Assembly (NCBI RefSeq): GCF_028807635.1
Contig: NZ_JARBAX010000001.1
Span: forward strand, 4,699,501-4,763,500
Direction: 5' to 3'
DNA from: Streptomyces spiramyceticus
Lineage (GTDB): Bacteria > Actinomycetota > Actinomycetes > Streptomycetales > Streptomycetaceae
Length of the DNA: 64,000 bases
In this document: positions 29,569-38,414 of the stretch, in pieces
Position numbering within the stretch: the stretch's first letter is position 1
How the letters are laid out: the number at the start of each line of letters is the position of its first letter
Notes under the pieces: model-generated
Databases searched by the model: none
What the model saw: the letters and a program-made list of their open reading frames with translations, nothing else
Told to the model about the DNA's origin: nothing
Made by a program: the position numbers and the translations under genes

Positions 29569-30855
29569 ATGACGCACATTCTGATCGCCGGAGGCGGCAT
29601 CGCGGGGCTCACCGCCGCCCTGAGCCTGCACGCGGCCGGCTTCGACCGGATCACCGTGGTCGAGGCGGCGCGCGAGATCCAGCCGGTCGGCGCCGGGCTG
29701 AACATCATGCCCAACGCCGTACGCGAACTCGACGCGCTCGGGCTCCTCGACGACCTCGAAGCGCAGTCCGTACGCACCCGTGAACTGCGCTACTACCACT
29801 GCACAGGCAGCCTGATATCCCGCGAGCCGCGCGGCCTCGGCGCCGGCTACGACTGGCCCCAGCTCTCGATCCACCGCGGCAACCTGCAACTGGCGCTGGC
29901 CGATGCCGTACGGGAGCGGATCGGCGCCGCCGCCATCGTCGGCGGCGTACGCCTGTCGGGCCTGTCCATGCTGGCGGACGGCCGAGCCCGCGTACACCTG
30001 GAGCACCGTGACCGCGGCACCTGCGGCCGCGCCGCCCTGGAACCCGACGTGCTGATCGGCGCCGACGGCATCCGCTCCACAGTCCGCCGCGCGCTCAATC
30101 CGGACGAGGGCGAGCCGCCGTGGAACGGCATGCTGGTGTGGCGCGGCACGTCCCGGATGCCCGAGGACCGGGCCGGCACGTTCATGTTCATCGCGGGCTC
30201 CGACCGGCAGAAGGCCGTGGTGTACCCGATGACGGAACCGGACCCGGAGACCGGCGAAGTGCTGGTCAACTGGGCCCTGGCGATGCCCGCCGACTCCATC
30301 GACGACGCCTCGCGCGGCGACTGGAACAGGCCGGTGCCGGTCACCAAGTTCCTCCACCACTACGACGGCTGGGAGTTCGACGGCGTCAGCGTCCCCGAGG
30401 TCCTGCTGGCCGCCGACGGTGCGTTCGAATACCCGATGGTCGACACCGAACCGCTGGAGCGCTGGACCCACGGCCGTACGACGCTGATCGGCGACGCCGC
30501 CCACGCGATGTACCCGATCGGCTCCAACGGGGCCACCCAGTCCATCGTCGACGCCCGCGCGCTCGCCCACGCCATGGCGACGCACGCGGACCCGGCCGAG
30601 GCGCTTGCCGTGTACGAGGCGGGGCGCAGGCCCCCGATGACCGAACTGCAATGCTCCAACCGGCAGTTGGGGCCGGAGGTCGTCATCAATCTGGCGCACG
30701 AACGGGCACCCGGAGGATTCGCCGACATCGACGAGGTGATCCCGGCCGACGAGCTGGCGGCCATCGCCGGGAAGTACGCCGCGACCGGGGCTTTCGACCC
30801 CGGGACGGTGAATCTGGGCTCGCCGTACGACGTACTGCCGCACGCGGTGCGCTGA
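29569..30855 (+). CDS. PhzS-like FAD-dependent aromatic hydroxylase
   Basis: Class A flavoprotein monooxygenase of 428 residues from ATG 29569 (AAGGG upstream). FAD is bound by HILIAGGGIAGLTAALSLHA (residues 3-22), the DG motif VLIGADGIRSTVR (~163) and the GD motif TTLIGDAAHAMYPIGSNGA (~305). It is strikingly like PhzS of Pseudomonas (pyocyanin synthesis) at RELRYYHCTGSLISREPRG, PQLSIHRGNLQLAL and FEYPMVDTEPLERW, recalled by eye. PhzS performs a decarboxylative hydroxylation of a phenazine acid, so this enzyme may act on an aromatic carboxylate. No phenazine core genes are nearby. It is the last gene of the cassette; a hairpin terminator follows. Confidence 0.85.
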   Translation: MTHILIAGGGIAGLTAALSLHAAGFDRITVVEAAREIQPVGAGLNIMPNAVRELDALGLLDDLEAQSVRTRELRYYHCTGSLISREPRGLGAGYDWPQLSIHRGNLQLALADAVRERIGAAAIVGGVRLSGLSMLADGRARVHLEHRDRGTCGRAALEPDVLIGADGIRSTVRRALNPDEGEPPWNGMLVWRGTSRMPEDRAGTFMFIAGSDRQKAVVYPMTEPDPETGEVLVNWALAMPADSIDDASRGDWNRPVPVTKFLHHYDGWEFDGVSVPEVLLAADGAFEYPMVDTEPLERWTHGRTTLIGDAAHAMYPIGSNGATQSIVDARALAHAMATHADPAEALAVYEAGRRPPMTELQCSNRQLGPEVVINLAHERAPGGFADIDEVIPADELAAIAGKYAATGAFDPGTVNLGSPYDVLPHAVR

Positions 30856-30865
30856 TCACACATGA

Positions 30866-30900
30866 GGCGCTCGCGGGGCAGGTCTGCCACCGCGAGCGCC
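30866..30900 (+). terminator. terminator of the oxygenase cassette
   Basis: GGCGCTCGCGG (30866-30876) and CCGCGAGCGCC (30890-30900) form a perfect 11-bp stem just after the PhzS-like stop codon. It separates the accessory operon from glgP, which starts 113 bases later. Confidence 0.7.
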
Positions 30901-31012
30901 CGCTGTGCGCCGTGGTTGCGAGGGCGGGGTGGCACTACCGTCGGAGGGAAGGCCGGAAGCACACCGTCGTGCGTCCGACCCGATTCGTTTGTCCCCTGCG
31001 AAGGTGGAACAC

Positions 31013-33721
31013 GTGAAGGCCATTCGTCGATTCACCGTGCGCCCCGTTCTTCCCGAATCCCTCCAACCGCTCAGTGACCTGGCCCGCAATCTGCGGTGGT
31101 CCTGGCATACCGAGACCCGTGAACTGTTCCAGAGCGTCGACCCCGACGGCTGGGCGGCCGCGGGAGGTGATCCCGTACGGCTGCTCGGGGCCGTACCTGC
31201 CGGGCGGCTGGCCGAGCTGGCCGCAGACCGGCGCTTTCTGCGCAGACTGACCGCAGCGGCCGACGACCTGGACGACTACCTCCGCGGCCGCCGGTGGTAC
31301 CAGTCGCAGTCGCCCGACACCCGATTGCCCGCCGCCGTCGCCTACTTCTCACCCGAATTCGGAGTCACCGCCGCCCTCCCGCAGTACTCGGGCGGCCTCG
31401 GCATTCTCGCCGGGGACCACCTCAAGGCCGCCAGCGACCTGGGCGTACCGCTCATCGGGGTCGGCCTGCTCTACCGGCACGGATACTTCAGGCAGAGCCT
31501 GTCCAGGGACGGCTGGCAGCAGGAGCACTATCCCGTACTCGACCCGAACGAACTTCCGGTCTCCCTGCTGCGGGAGGCCGACGGCACCCCCAGCCAGGTC
31601 GCACTGGCGCTGCCCGGCGGGCGGTCGCTGCGCGCGCACATCTGGCAGGCGCAGGTCGGACGCGTACCGCTGCTGATGCTCGACTCGGACGTCGAGGAGA
31701 ACGCGGTCGGGGAGCGCGATGTCACCGACCGGCTCTACGGCGGGGGCAGCGAACACCGGCTGTTGCAGGAGATGCTGCTGGGAATAGGGGGTGTACGGGC
31801 CGTGCGGGCGTACTGCCGGCTGACCGGCCATCCCGCGCCCGAGGTCTTCCACACCAACGAGGGGCACGCCGGCTTCCTCGGCCTGGAGCGGATCAACGAA
31901 CTGGCCGCCCAGGGACTGGAATTCGAGCCCGCTCTGGAGACGGTGAGGGCCGGAACCGTCTTCACGACGCACACGCCCGTACCGGCGGGAATCGACCGCT
32001 TCGACCGCGAGCTCGTCGCGCACCACTTCGGCGACGACGGCGAGCTGCCCGGCGTCGACGTCGGGCGCATTCTCCAGCTCGGCATGGAGACGTACCCGGG
32101 CGGCGAGCCGAATCTCTTCAACATGGCCGTGATGGGACTGCGGCTCGCCCAGCGCGCCAACGGCGTCTCCACCCTGCACGGCGCGGTCAGCCGCGACATG
32201 TTCTCGGGCCTGTGGCCGGGATTCGACCCCGAAGAGGTGCCGATCACCTCGATCACGAACGGCGTGCACGCACCGACCTGGGTCGCGCCGGAGGTCTTCC
32301 GGCTCGGCGCACGCCAGATCGGCGCCACCCGCACCGAGGACGCCCTGTCGGTCGGCGGATCCCGGCGCTGGGACACCGTCGCCGACATCGCGGACGCCGA
32401 GATCTGGGACCTGCGGCGCACCCTGCGCGAACAGCTGGTCCTGGAGGTACGGGAGCGGCTGTACGCATCGTGGCGGCAGCGCGGCGCCGCGGACGCGGAA
32501 CTCGGCTGGATCTCCGGCGTACTGGACCCGGACGTCCTGACCATCGGCTTTGCGCGGCGCGTCCCCTCGTACAAGCGGCTCACCCTGATGCTGCGCGACC
32601 GCGACCGGCTGATGGAGTTGCTGCTGCACCCGACCCGGCCCATCCAGATCGTGGTGGCGGGCAAGGCCCATCCCGCGGACGACGGCGGCAAGCGGCTGGT
32701 GCAGGAGCTGGTGCGGTTCGCGGACGACCCGCGGGTGCGGCACCGCATCGTCTTCCTCCCGGACTACGGGATGGGGATGGCGCAGAAGCTCTACCCCGGC
32801 TGCGATGTGTGGCTGAACAATCCGCTGAGGCCGCTTGAGGCGTGCGGGACGAGCGGGATGAAATCCGCACTGAACGGTGGCCTGAATCTGTCCGTCCTCG
32901 ACGGCTGGTGGGACGAGTGGTTCGAGCCGGACTTCGGCTGGGCCATCCCGACCGCCGACGGCGTGGGAGGGGGAGCCGGCCCGGCGGGCCCGGTGGGCCC
33001 GGCCAATGCGGCCATGGGTCCGGGCACGGGTCCCGGCCAGGTGCAGGACGAGGACCGGCGCGACGACCTGGAGGCCAACGCGCTGTACGAGCTGATCGAG
33101 CAGCGGGTCGCACCGCGCTTCTACGACCGGGGAGGGGACGGGCTGCCCGAGCGCTGGATCGAAATGGTCCGCCGCACCCTCGCCACCCTGGGGCCGAAGG
33201 TGCTGGCGGGGCGCATGGTGCGGGAGTACGTCGAGCGGCTGTACGCCCCGGCCGCCGAGGCGCACCGTTCCCTCGGACCCGACACCGCGAGGGAGCTGGC
33301 GGCCTGGAAGGCCCGGGTACGCGCTGCCTGGCCACGGGTCACGGTCGACCATGTCGAGGCGACGGCGGCCACCGCCGTCAACGGCACCGCGGAACTGGGC
33401 TCGACGCTCGGACTGCGGGTGCGGGTGGCGCTGGGGCCGCTGCAGCCGGAGGACGTGGAGGTGCAGGCGGTCGCGGGGAGGGTCGACCCGGACGATGCGA
33501 TCGGCGACGCGCAGCCGTTTCCGCTGAAGCCCGCGAGCGGGCCAGACCTGGACGGCCGCTGGGTGTACGAGGGCCCGCTGGCCCTCGACCGCACAGGTCC
33601 CTACGGGTACACGGTGCGGATCCTCCCGGCGCACCCGCTGCTGGCGCACAACGCGGATCTGGGGCTGGTGGCGCTGCCCACCGGGGCGACGGGGGAGGGT
33701 GCGGGCGTACTGATGCGCTGA
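31013..33721 (+). CDS. glgP: alpha-glucan (glycogen) phosphorylase
   Basis: Pyridoxal-phosphate enzyme releasing glucose 1-phosphate from alpha-glucan. 902 residues from GTG 31013 (AAGGTGG 5-6 bases upstream; GTG 31004 is less likely). It is the actinomycete type with an N-terminal DUF3417-like domain (FTVRPVLPESLQPLSDLARN). Core marks are YFSPEFGVTAALPQYSGGLG (~105-125), EVFHTNEGHAGFLGLERI (~280), ITSITNGVHAPTWVAPEVF and, for the cofactor region, GTSGMKSALNGGLNLSVLDG (~615). A Gly/Pro-rich linker (~665-685) looks like a species-specific insert. It complements the GlgE operon by degrading its polymer. Here it is separated from glgE by about 8 kb of accessory genes. Confidence 0.92.
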   Translation: MKAIRRFTVRPVLPESLQPLSDLARNLRWSWHTETRELFQSVDPDGWAAAGGDPVRLLGAVPAGRLAELAADRRFLRRLTAAADDLDDYLRGRRWYQSQSPDTRLPAAVAYFSPEFGVTAALPQYSGGLGILAGDHLKAASDLGVPLIGVGLLYRHGYFRQSLSRDGWQQEHYPVLDPNELPVSLLREADGTPSQVALALPGGRSLRAHIWQAQVGRVPLLMLDSDVEENAVGERDVTDRLYGGGSEHRLLQEMLLGIGGVRAVRAYCRLTGHPAPEVFHTNEGHAGFLGLERINELAAQGLEFEPALETVRAGTVFTTHTPVPAGIDRFDRELVAHHFGDDGELPGVDVGRILQLGMETYPGGEPNLFNMAVMGLRLAQRANGVSTLHGAVSRDMFSGLWPGFDPEEVPITSITNGVHAPTWVAPEVFRLGARQIGATRTEDALSVGGSRRWDTVADIADAEIWDLRRTLREQLVLEVRERLYASWRQRGAADAELGWISGVLDPDVLTIGFARRVPSYKRLTLMLRDRDRLMELLLHPTRPIQIVVAGKAHPADDGGKRLVQELVRFADDPRVRHRIVFLPDYGMGMAQKLYPGCDVWLNNPLRPLEACGTSGMKSALNGGLNLSVLDGWWDEWFEPDFGWAIPTADGVGGGAGPAGPVGPANAAMGPGTGPGQVQDEDRRDDLEANALYELIEQRVAPRFYDRGGDGLPERWIEMVRRTLATLGPKVLAGRMVREYVERLYAPAAEAHRSLGPDTARELAAWKARVRAAWPRVTVDHVEATAATAVNGTAELGSTLGLRVRVALGPLQPEDVEVQAVAGRVDPDDAIGDAQPFPLKPASGPDLDGRWVYEGPLALDRTGPYGYTVRILPAHPLLAHNADLGLVALPTGATGEGAGVLMR

Positions 33722-33751
33722 CGCTGTGAGTTGGCGTGAGGTGGTCCGAGG

Positions 33752-33780
33752 GGCCCGGCACCTGCGAAGGGTGCCGGGCC
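33752..33780 (+). terminator. glgP terminator
   Basis: GGCCCGGCACC (33752-33762) pairs perfectly with GGTGCCGGGCC (33770-33780), and flanking bases extend the stem. It lies 30 bases after the glgP stop codon and is followed by TCTTCGTTT. Confidence 0.75.
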
Positions 33781-33789
33781 TCTTCGTTT

Positions 33790-33837
33790 ACGTCGTCACG
33801 TCGTCACGTCGTCACGTCGTCACGTCGTCACGTCGTT
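33790..33837. repeat. six 8-bp tandem repeats
   Basis: Five exact copies of ACGTCGTC (33790-33829) and one variant, ACGTCGTT (33830-33837), run head to tail between the glgP terminator and the 3' end of the convergent kinase gene. The run also reads as repeated TGACGACG on the - strand. There are no spacers, so this is not CRISPR. It is a likely copy-number-variable locus; a protein-binding role is possible. Confidence 0.9.
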
Positions 33838-33901
33838 ACTTCGTTCACTGAGCACCCATTCTTGTCGCCTGCGAAAAGCTGACGCACGCGGGCAACCCGG
33901 C

Positions 33902-35530
33902 TCAGCGGTTCTCCTCGTTGTCGACGTCTTCGGCGATCGACTTGGAGGAGAGGACGCCGTCCGTGAAGCACAGCCGGTAGACGGGTGTCGCGTCGTAACG
34001 GGCGACACGGAAGTACTCGCAGTCGTCGGCCCCGGCCGGTTCGGGGCCGACGCCGTCGGGTGCGCCGTCCAGGGAGCGGCGCGGCAGGCGCGTCATGACG
34101 TCGGTACGGGTGTCGCCGACGCGGATGCGGTCGTAGTCGTCCCGGTCCAGGACCGCGCGGGACTGGCTGTAGAGGGCGAAGAGGCCCATCAGTATCCCGA
34201 GGGCGACGACCGCTGCCAGTGGCGCCAGGATCGCGTGCATCAGACCGCGCCGTACGCGCTGCCGGGCCCGGTCCAACTCCCGGGCGGAGGTGGGAGCTTC
34301 GGGCGCGGCCGCAGAGGGCGTCGGAGTGGCGGAAGGGGCCAGAGGCAGCCGGGCGGTCACCGCGAAGCCGCCGCCCGGGGTGGGTCCGTGCGCGAGGGTG
34401 CCGCCGGCCAGGCGTACGCGCTCGTCGAGGCTCACGAGGCCCGTACCGCTGCCTGGGGCGGGGCACGGGAGCGGGCCGCCGGGGCGGGGCGCGTTGGCGA
34501 CGGAGACGGTGACGAATGCACCGCCCGTGCGCCCGTACGCGTCCCGACCGCTGTCGCCGTCCTCGCCGCCGTCCCGCGTCAGCCGCACCGCGACACGCGC
34601 GCCCGGTGCGTGCTTCGCGGCGTTGGTCAGGGCCTCCTGGACGACGCGATGCACCGCCCGGTCGGTCATCGGGGGGAGGACCGGCGGCCCTTCGTCGGTC
34701 AACTCCACCGCCATCCCCGAGTCCCGCGCCCGCTCCACCACCGCCCCCACCGCCTCGCCCGTCGGCGCAGTCGGTGCCGCCTCGCCGTCCGCCCGCAGTA
34801 CGCCGATGATGTCCCGCAGCCGGGCCGTCGCCGAGGCCGTCGCCTCGCGCAGCTCACCGGCCGCCGCCTGCTCCCGTTCGCCGAGCGCCGGGGCGACCTC
34901 AAGGGCGGCCGCCCGTACCGCGATCAGCGCCAGATCGTGGCCCAGCGAGTCGTGCATGTCACCGGCGATACGGGACCGTTCGCGCAGCCGTTCCCGGTCG
35001 GCGACCGCGCGCTGCTCGCGCTCCATACGGTCGGCGAGCTGCCAGCCCGCACTGACCAACTCCGCGTACTGGCGGACGTATCGGCCGAAGAGGTAGGGCA
35101 CGACGGCTGCGAAGAGCAGTGTGACGACAAGCGTGAACCACTCCCAGAGAGTGGCGCCGACAGCGAGTACGACCGCCAGACCGGCCGTCGCGATGGCGGC
35201 GAAGGTGAGGAGGGCGGGCCGGGCGAGTGCCGTGCGGCGGCCGCTCAGATAGCCGAAGACGACCAGCGCGAGGAGATGGCCCGCCGTGAACAGCTCCACA
35301 TTCAGGGCCAGGCTGAACGCCGCCGCGATACCGAGCGAGATCAGCGGACGGTCGCGGCAGAGCAGCACGGCCACCCCGAGCGCCACCACGCCCGCGACGA
35401 CCATCGGCCAGGAAGCGCCGTCGGTGTCGTGCGACATCATCAGCCCCGGCAGGCACAGCACCACCCAGAGCACCAGATCGACGATGTGGTCCCGGGTGCT
35501 CCGCTGCCGCAAGAATGGCTCGCCGCGCAC
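33902..35530 (-). CDS. NarL-type sensor histidine kinase with a C-terminal membrane-anchored domain
   Basis: 542 residues from GTG 35530. The N-terminal half has several membrane helices (~18-165, such as VVAGVVALGVAVLLC). The cytoplasmic HisKA_3 domain has the phospho-His in ERSRIAGDMHDSLGHDLALI (~188-207), and the HATPase domain includes VVQEALTNAAKHAPGARV (~295) and GSGTGLVSLDERVRLAGG (~370). Such kinases usually end there. This one continues with a linker, another helix (HAILAPLAAVVALGILMGLF, ~445-465) and a ~75-residue extracytoplasmic domain (DYDRIRVGDTRTDVMTRLPR) with two Cys, reminiscent of BamE/SmpA folds. It lies two bases after the response-regulator stop codon, so they are one operon. 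Confidence 0.87.
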   Translation of the reverse strand: MRGEPFLRQRSTRDHIVDLVLWVVLCLPGLMMSHDTDGASWPMVVAGVVALGVAVLLCRDRPLISLGIAAAFSLALNVELFTAGHLLALVVFGYLSGRRTALARPALLTFAAIATAGLAVVLAVGATLWEWFTLVVTLLFAAVVPYLFGRYVRQYAELVSAGWQLADRMEREQRAVADRERLRERSRIAGDMHDSLGHDLALIAVRAAALEVAPALGEREQAAAGELREATASATARLRDIIGVLRADGEAAPTAPTGEAVGAVVERARDSGMAVELTDEGPPVLPPMTDRAVHRVVQEALTNAAKHAPGARVAVRLTRDGGEDGDSGRDAYGRTGGAFVTVSVANAPRPGGPLPCPAPGSGTGLVSLDERVRLAGGTLAHGPTPGGGFAVTARLPLAPSATPTPSAAAPEAPTSARELDRARQRVRRGLMHAILAPLAAVVALGILMGLFALYSQSRAVLDRDDYDRIRVGDTRTDVMTRLPRRSLDGAPDGVGPEPAGADDCEYFRVARYDATPVYRLCFTDGVLSSKSIAEDVDNEENR

Positions 35531-35532
35531 CC

Positions 35533-36204
35533 CTAGGGGCCCTTTTCGTCGCCGCCGGCCACGAGCCCCGCTTCGTACGCCAGAATCGCCAGCTGCACAC
35601 GGTTCTTGAGCCCGAGGCGTCCGAGGACCGCGCTGACATGCGCCTTGACCGTGCCCTCGACGACGTACAACTTCGCTGCGATCTCCGCGTTGGAGAGCCC
35701 ACCGCCGACCAGCGCGACGACCTCCCGCTCCCGCACCGTCAGCGGTTCAAGCTGCTCCTTCGCCCCGGCGGCCCGCGTGAGCCGCCCGGCGCCGAGGTGC
35801 GCGATGACGCGCTGTGCGACCCCGGGGGAGAGGAAGGCGGCGCCTCCCGCGACGGCCTGGACGCCCGCGATCAGCTCGCGCGGATCGCCGGTCTTGAGCA
35901 GGAAGCCGGCGGCGCCGGAGCCGAGCGCCCGCGCGATGTACTCGTCCTCGGCGAAGGTGGTGAGCATGACGACGGCGGTCTCGGGCGCCGTACGCCGCAG
36001 CTCCTCGGCGGCCCGCAGACCGTCCAGCCGGGGCATCCGGATGTCGAGCAGCGCGACGTCCGGCCGGTGCTTGAGGGCGAGCTCGACCGCCTCGCGCCCG
36101 TCACCCGCCTCGGCGACGACCTCGATGGTGGGGTCGGTGCTGAGAATGGCTCGTACGCCTGCGCGGAGCATCGCTTCGTCGTCTGCCAGCAGCACCCTGA
36201 TCAT
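35533..36204 (-). CDS. LuxR/NarL-family response regulator
   Basis: 223 residues. The receiver domain has VLLADDEAMLRAG (acidic pair), phosphoacceptor Asp in DVALLDIRMPRLDGL (~53), LTTFAEDEYI and Lys in FLLKTGDPREL (~104). The C-terminal LuxR helix-turn-helix is LTVREREVVALVGGGLSNAE through EGTVKAHVSAVLGRLGLKNR (~155-205). It is encoded directly upstream of the kinase gene, with only two bases between stop and GTG, so it is that kinase's partner. Its ATG at 36204 lies 84 bases from the 3' end of the metalloprotease gene on the same strand, with a terminator hairpin between. Targets are unknown; the neighbouring protease and exporter are possibilities. Confidence 0.9.
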   Translation of the reverse strand: MIRVLLADDEAMLRAGVRAILSTDPTIEVVAEAGDGREAVELALKHRPDVALLDIRMPRLDGLRAAEELRRTAPETAVVMLTTFAEDEYIARALGSGAAGFLLKTGDPRELIAGVQAVAGGAAFLSPGVAQRVIAHLGAGRLTRAAGAKEQLEPLTVREREVVALVGGGLSNAEIAAKLYVVEGTVKAHVSAVLGRLGLKNRVQLAILAYEAGLVAGGDEKGP

Positions 36205-36220
36205 GCGGTCACGATACGTC

Positions 36221-36260
36221 GAACGGCCCTGGGGGTACGGAAGTTCCCCCAGGGCCGTTC
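36221..36260 (-). terminator. terminator of the metalloprotease gene
   Basis: GAACGGCCCTGGGGG (36221-36235) and CCCCCAGGGCCGTTC (36246-36260) form a perfect 15-bp stem with a 10-base loop and no U-tract. It lies between the protease stop codon and the response-regulator start, so it also occupies that operon's short promoter region. Confidence 0.8.
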
Positions 36261-36287
36261 ACTCAACTACGCCTCGCGCTTCGTGCT

Positions 36288-38315
36288 CTACGGGAAGGTG
36301 AGCTTGAAGCTGTTGATGTAGCCGGTGTCCTGCGCGGCCACGTCCTGGACCTTGAGCTTCCAGATGCCGTTCGCGGTCTCGGAGGACGCGTTGACGGTGT
36401 ACGTCTCGACGACGTTGTCCGCCGAGTCGGACCCGCTGGAGTTCTTCAGCCGGTAGGCAGTGCCGTCCGGGGCGATGAGATCGATCACCAGGTCACCGCG
36501 CCACGTGTGGACGATGTCCACGGAGGCCTTCAGGGTGCTGGGGGCAGCGCCCGTCTTGGTGGAGGTGACCGAAGAGGTGACCGCGGCGCCGTTGTCCGGA
36601 ATGGCGACGTCCGTGGTGTTCTCGAACGACGTGCCGGTCTCGCCACCGGGACGCGACCCGACGTTGATGCCCGCCCAGGCGTTGGCGACGGCCTTGTACT
36701 CGGCGCTGCTGGTCCCGTACAGCTCACCGGCGACCGCGAGCGTGCCGGTGCGGGCACCCGCGTAGTTGGTCGTCGAGTTGAACTTGGTGGTGAGCGCCTT
36801 GAACCAGATCTGCGCGGCCTTCTCGCGGCCGATGCCGGTCACCGGCAGGCCGTCCGAGGTCGGGGAGTCGTAGTTGACGCCGTTGATGGTCTTGGCGCCG
36901 CTGCCCTCGGAGAGCATGTAGAACCAGTGGTTCGCCGGGCCCGAGGAGTAGTGGACGTCGATGTTGCCGATGCCGGAGTACCACGCGTCCTTGGACGAGC
37001 CGTCCTTGCTCGGCTTGTCCATGTAGCGCAGCGGCGTGCCGTTGCCCCGGATGTCGATCTTCTCGCCGACCAGGTAGTCGCCGACGTCCTTGGGGTTGTT
37101 GGCGTTGAACTCGACCGCGGCGGCGAAGATGTCGGACGTCGCCTCGTTGAGGCCGCCGGACTCGCCGCTGTAGATCAGGCCCGCGGTGTTGGAGGTGATG
37201 CCGTGCGTCATCTCGTGCGCGGCGACGTCGATCGACGTGAGCGGCTTGGTGTTGTTCGCACCGTCGCCGTACGTCATGCAGAAGCAGGAGTCCGACCAGA
37301 AGGCGTTGACGTACGCATTGCCGTAGTGGACCCGGGAGTACGCGCCGACACCGTCACCGCGGATACCGCTGCGGCCGTGCACGTTCTTGAAGTAGTCCCA
37401 GGTCAGGCCCGCTCCGTAGGCGGCGTCGGCGCCCGCGGTCTCGGCGTTCTGCGGAGTGCCGTCGCCCCAGATGTCGTCCGGGCCCTGGAAGAGGGTGCCG
37501 GTGCCGGAGGTGCCGCGGTTGAGGTTGTACGTCTTGTGATTGCCGCGCCCGGTGTCGGTCAGGGTGTACGACGGCGAAGTGCCCAGCGTCACCTGGCCGC
37601 TGTACTGGGTGTTGCCGGTACCCGTCTCGATGGCCTCGCGCTCGAAGAGCTTCTTGCCGGTGGTGGCGTCGGTGACGACGTGCAGCTCGCTCGGCGTGCC
37701 GTCGTGCTGGATCCCGCCGACCACGGTCTCGTACGCGAGCGTGGGCTTGCCCTGCGCCAGCCAGATGACCTTGCGGGGCGCGCGCTCCGCCTCGGTCTTC
37801 TTCGAACCCTCGGCCCTTGCGGCGCCGAGTGCCTGCTTCTCGGCGACGGCGGGGGCGACGTCGGCGCTCGTGTCGACGTTCTTGAGCTGCGCCTTGGAGG
37901 CCTTGATGACGTTCTCGGTCTTGCCGGCCTTCGTCTCGGCGACGATCAGGTCGCCGCCGAGGACGGGGAGTCCGTCGTAGGTGCGCTCGTACCGCGTGTG
38001 GGTGGTTCCGTCGCGGTCCTGGACGACGTCGCGGACCCGGAGCTGCTCCTTGGCGCCCAGACCGAGGTCCTTGGCGGTGGCCGCCTTGGTGGCATTGGCC
38101 TCGCGTATGAGCTCGGCGCGATGGGCGGGCGAGAGCTTGGCGGGCAGGGCGCCCGGGTTGGGCTTCGTGGCGGCGTTCGAGGACTTGGCCTTGGGCGAAA
38201 CGGTCCGGGGATCGTCGGCCGATGCTGTGCCGGCCTGTACGCCGACGGTGAGAAGTGCTGCGGCGGTGAGCAGCGCGCCTGTCGCGGTGGCACGACGTCT
38301 GGGCGTGGATCTCAC
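36288..38315 (-). CDS. secreted thermolysin-like (M4) metalloprotease with P/homoB domain
   Basis: Extracellular zinc protease precursor of 675 residues from GTG 38315 (AAGGAG 6-8 bases upstream). Signal peptide ~1-34 (RRRATATGALLTAAALLTVG ending ASA). The propeptide with FTP and PepSY-like regions runs to ~210 and includes TRYERTYDGLPVLGGDLIV. The M4 catalytic domain has HEMTH (~353) with the third zinc ligand Glu in GLNEATSDIF (~375) and the His-containing NIDVHYSSGPANHWFY. The C-terminal ~120 residues form a proprotein-convertase P domain (VDIVHTWRGDLVIDLIAPDG). Zn and catalytic residues are all present. It is a probable nutrient or developmental protease; a promoter candidate lies at 38415-38445. 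Confidence 0.92.
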   Translation of the reverse strand: MRSTPRRRATATGALLTAAALLTVGVQAGTASADDPRTVSPKAKSSNAATKPNPGALPAKLSPAHRAELIREANATKAATAKDLGLGAKEQLRVRDVVQDRDGTTHTRYERTYDGLPVLGGDLIVAETKAGKTENVIKASKAQLKNVDTSADVAPAVAEKQALGAARAEGSKKTEAERAPRKVIWLAQGKPTLAYETVVGGIQHDGTPSELHVVTDATTGKKLFEREAIETGTGNTQYSGQVTLGTSPSYTLTDTGRGNHKTYNLNRGTSGTGTLFQGPDDIWGDGTPQNAETAGADAAYGAGLTWDYFKNVHGRSGIRGDGVGAYSRVHYGNAYVNAFWSDSCFCMTYGDGANNTKPLTSIDVAAHEMTHGITSNTAGLIYSGESGGLNEATSDIFAAAVEFNANNPKDVGDYLVGEKIDIRGNGTPLRYMDKPSKDGSSKDAWYSGIGNIDVHYSSGPANHWFYMLSEGSGAKTINGVNYDSPTSDGLPVTGIGREKAAQIWFKALTTKFNSTTNYAGARTGTLAVAGELYGTSSAEYKAVANAWAGINVGSRPGGETGTSFENTTDVAIPDNGAAVTSSVTSTKTGAAPSTLKASVDIVHTWRGDLVIDLIAPDGTAYRLKNSSGSDSADNVVETYTVNASSETANGIWKLKVQDVAAQDTGYINSFKLTFP

Positions 38316-38414
38316 GCGAACTCCTTCTGCGAGGGGGGTGGCGGGCAGCTGGGTATGCCGCCCGGGCAGAGCCGGCGGAGCAAGGTGGAGCGCGGAACGG
38401 GGGAAGAGTCCCAG

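Noticed and set aside
23188..30855. A full NRPS/PKS or terpene cluster
   Set aside because: No core synthase, carrier protein or thioesterase lies in the block; only tailoring-type enzymes, a transporter and regulators are seen.
33790..33837. Possible CRISPR array
   Set aside because: Repeats are 8 bp with no spacers and no cas genes are present.
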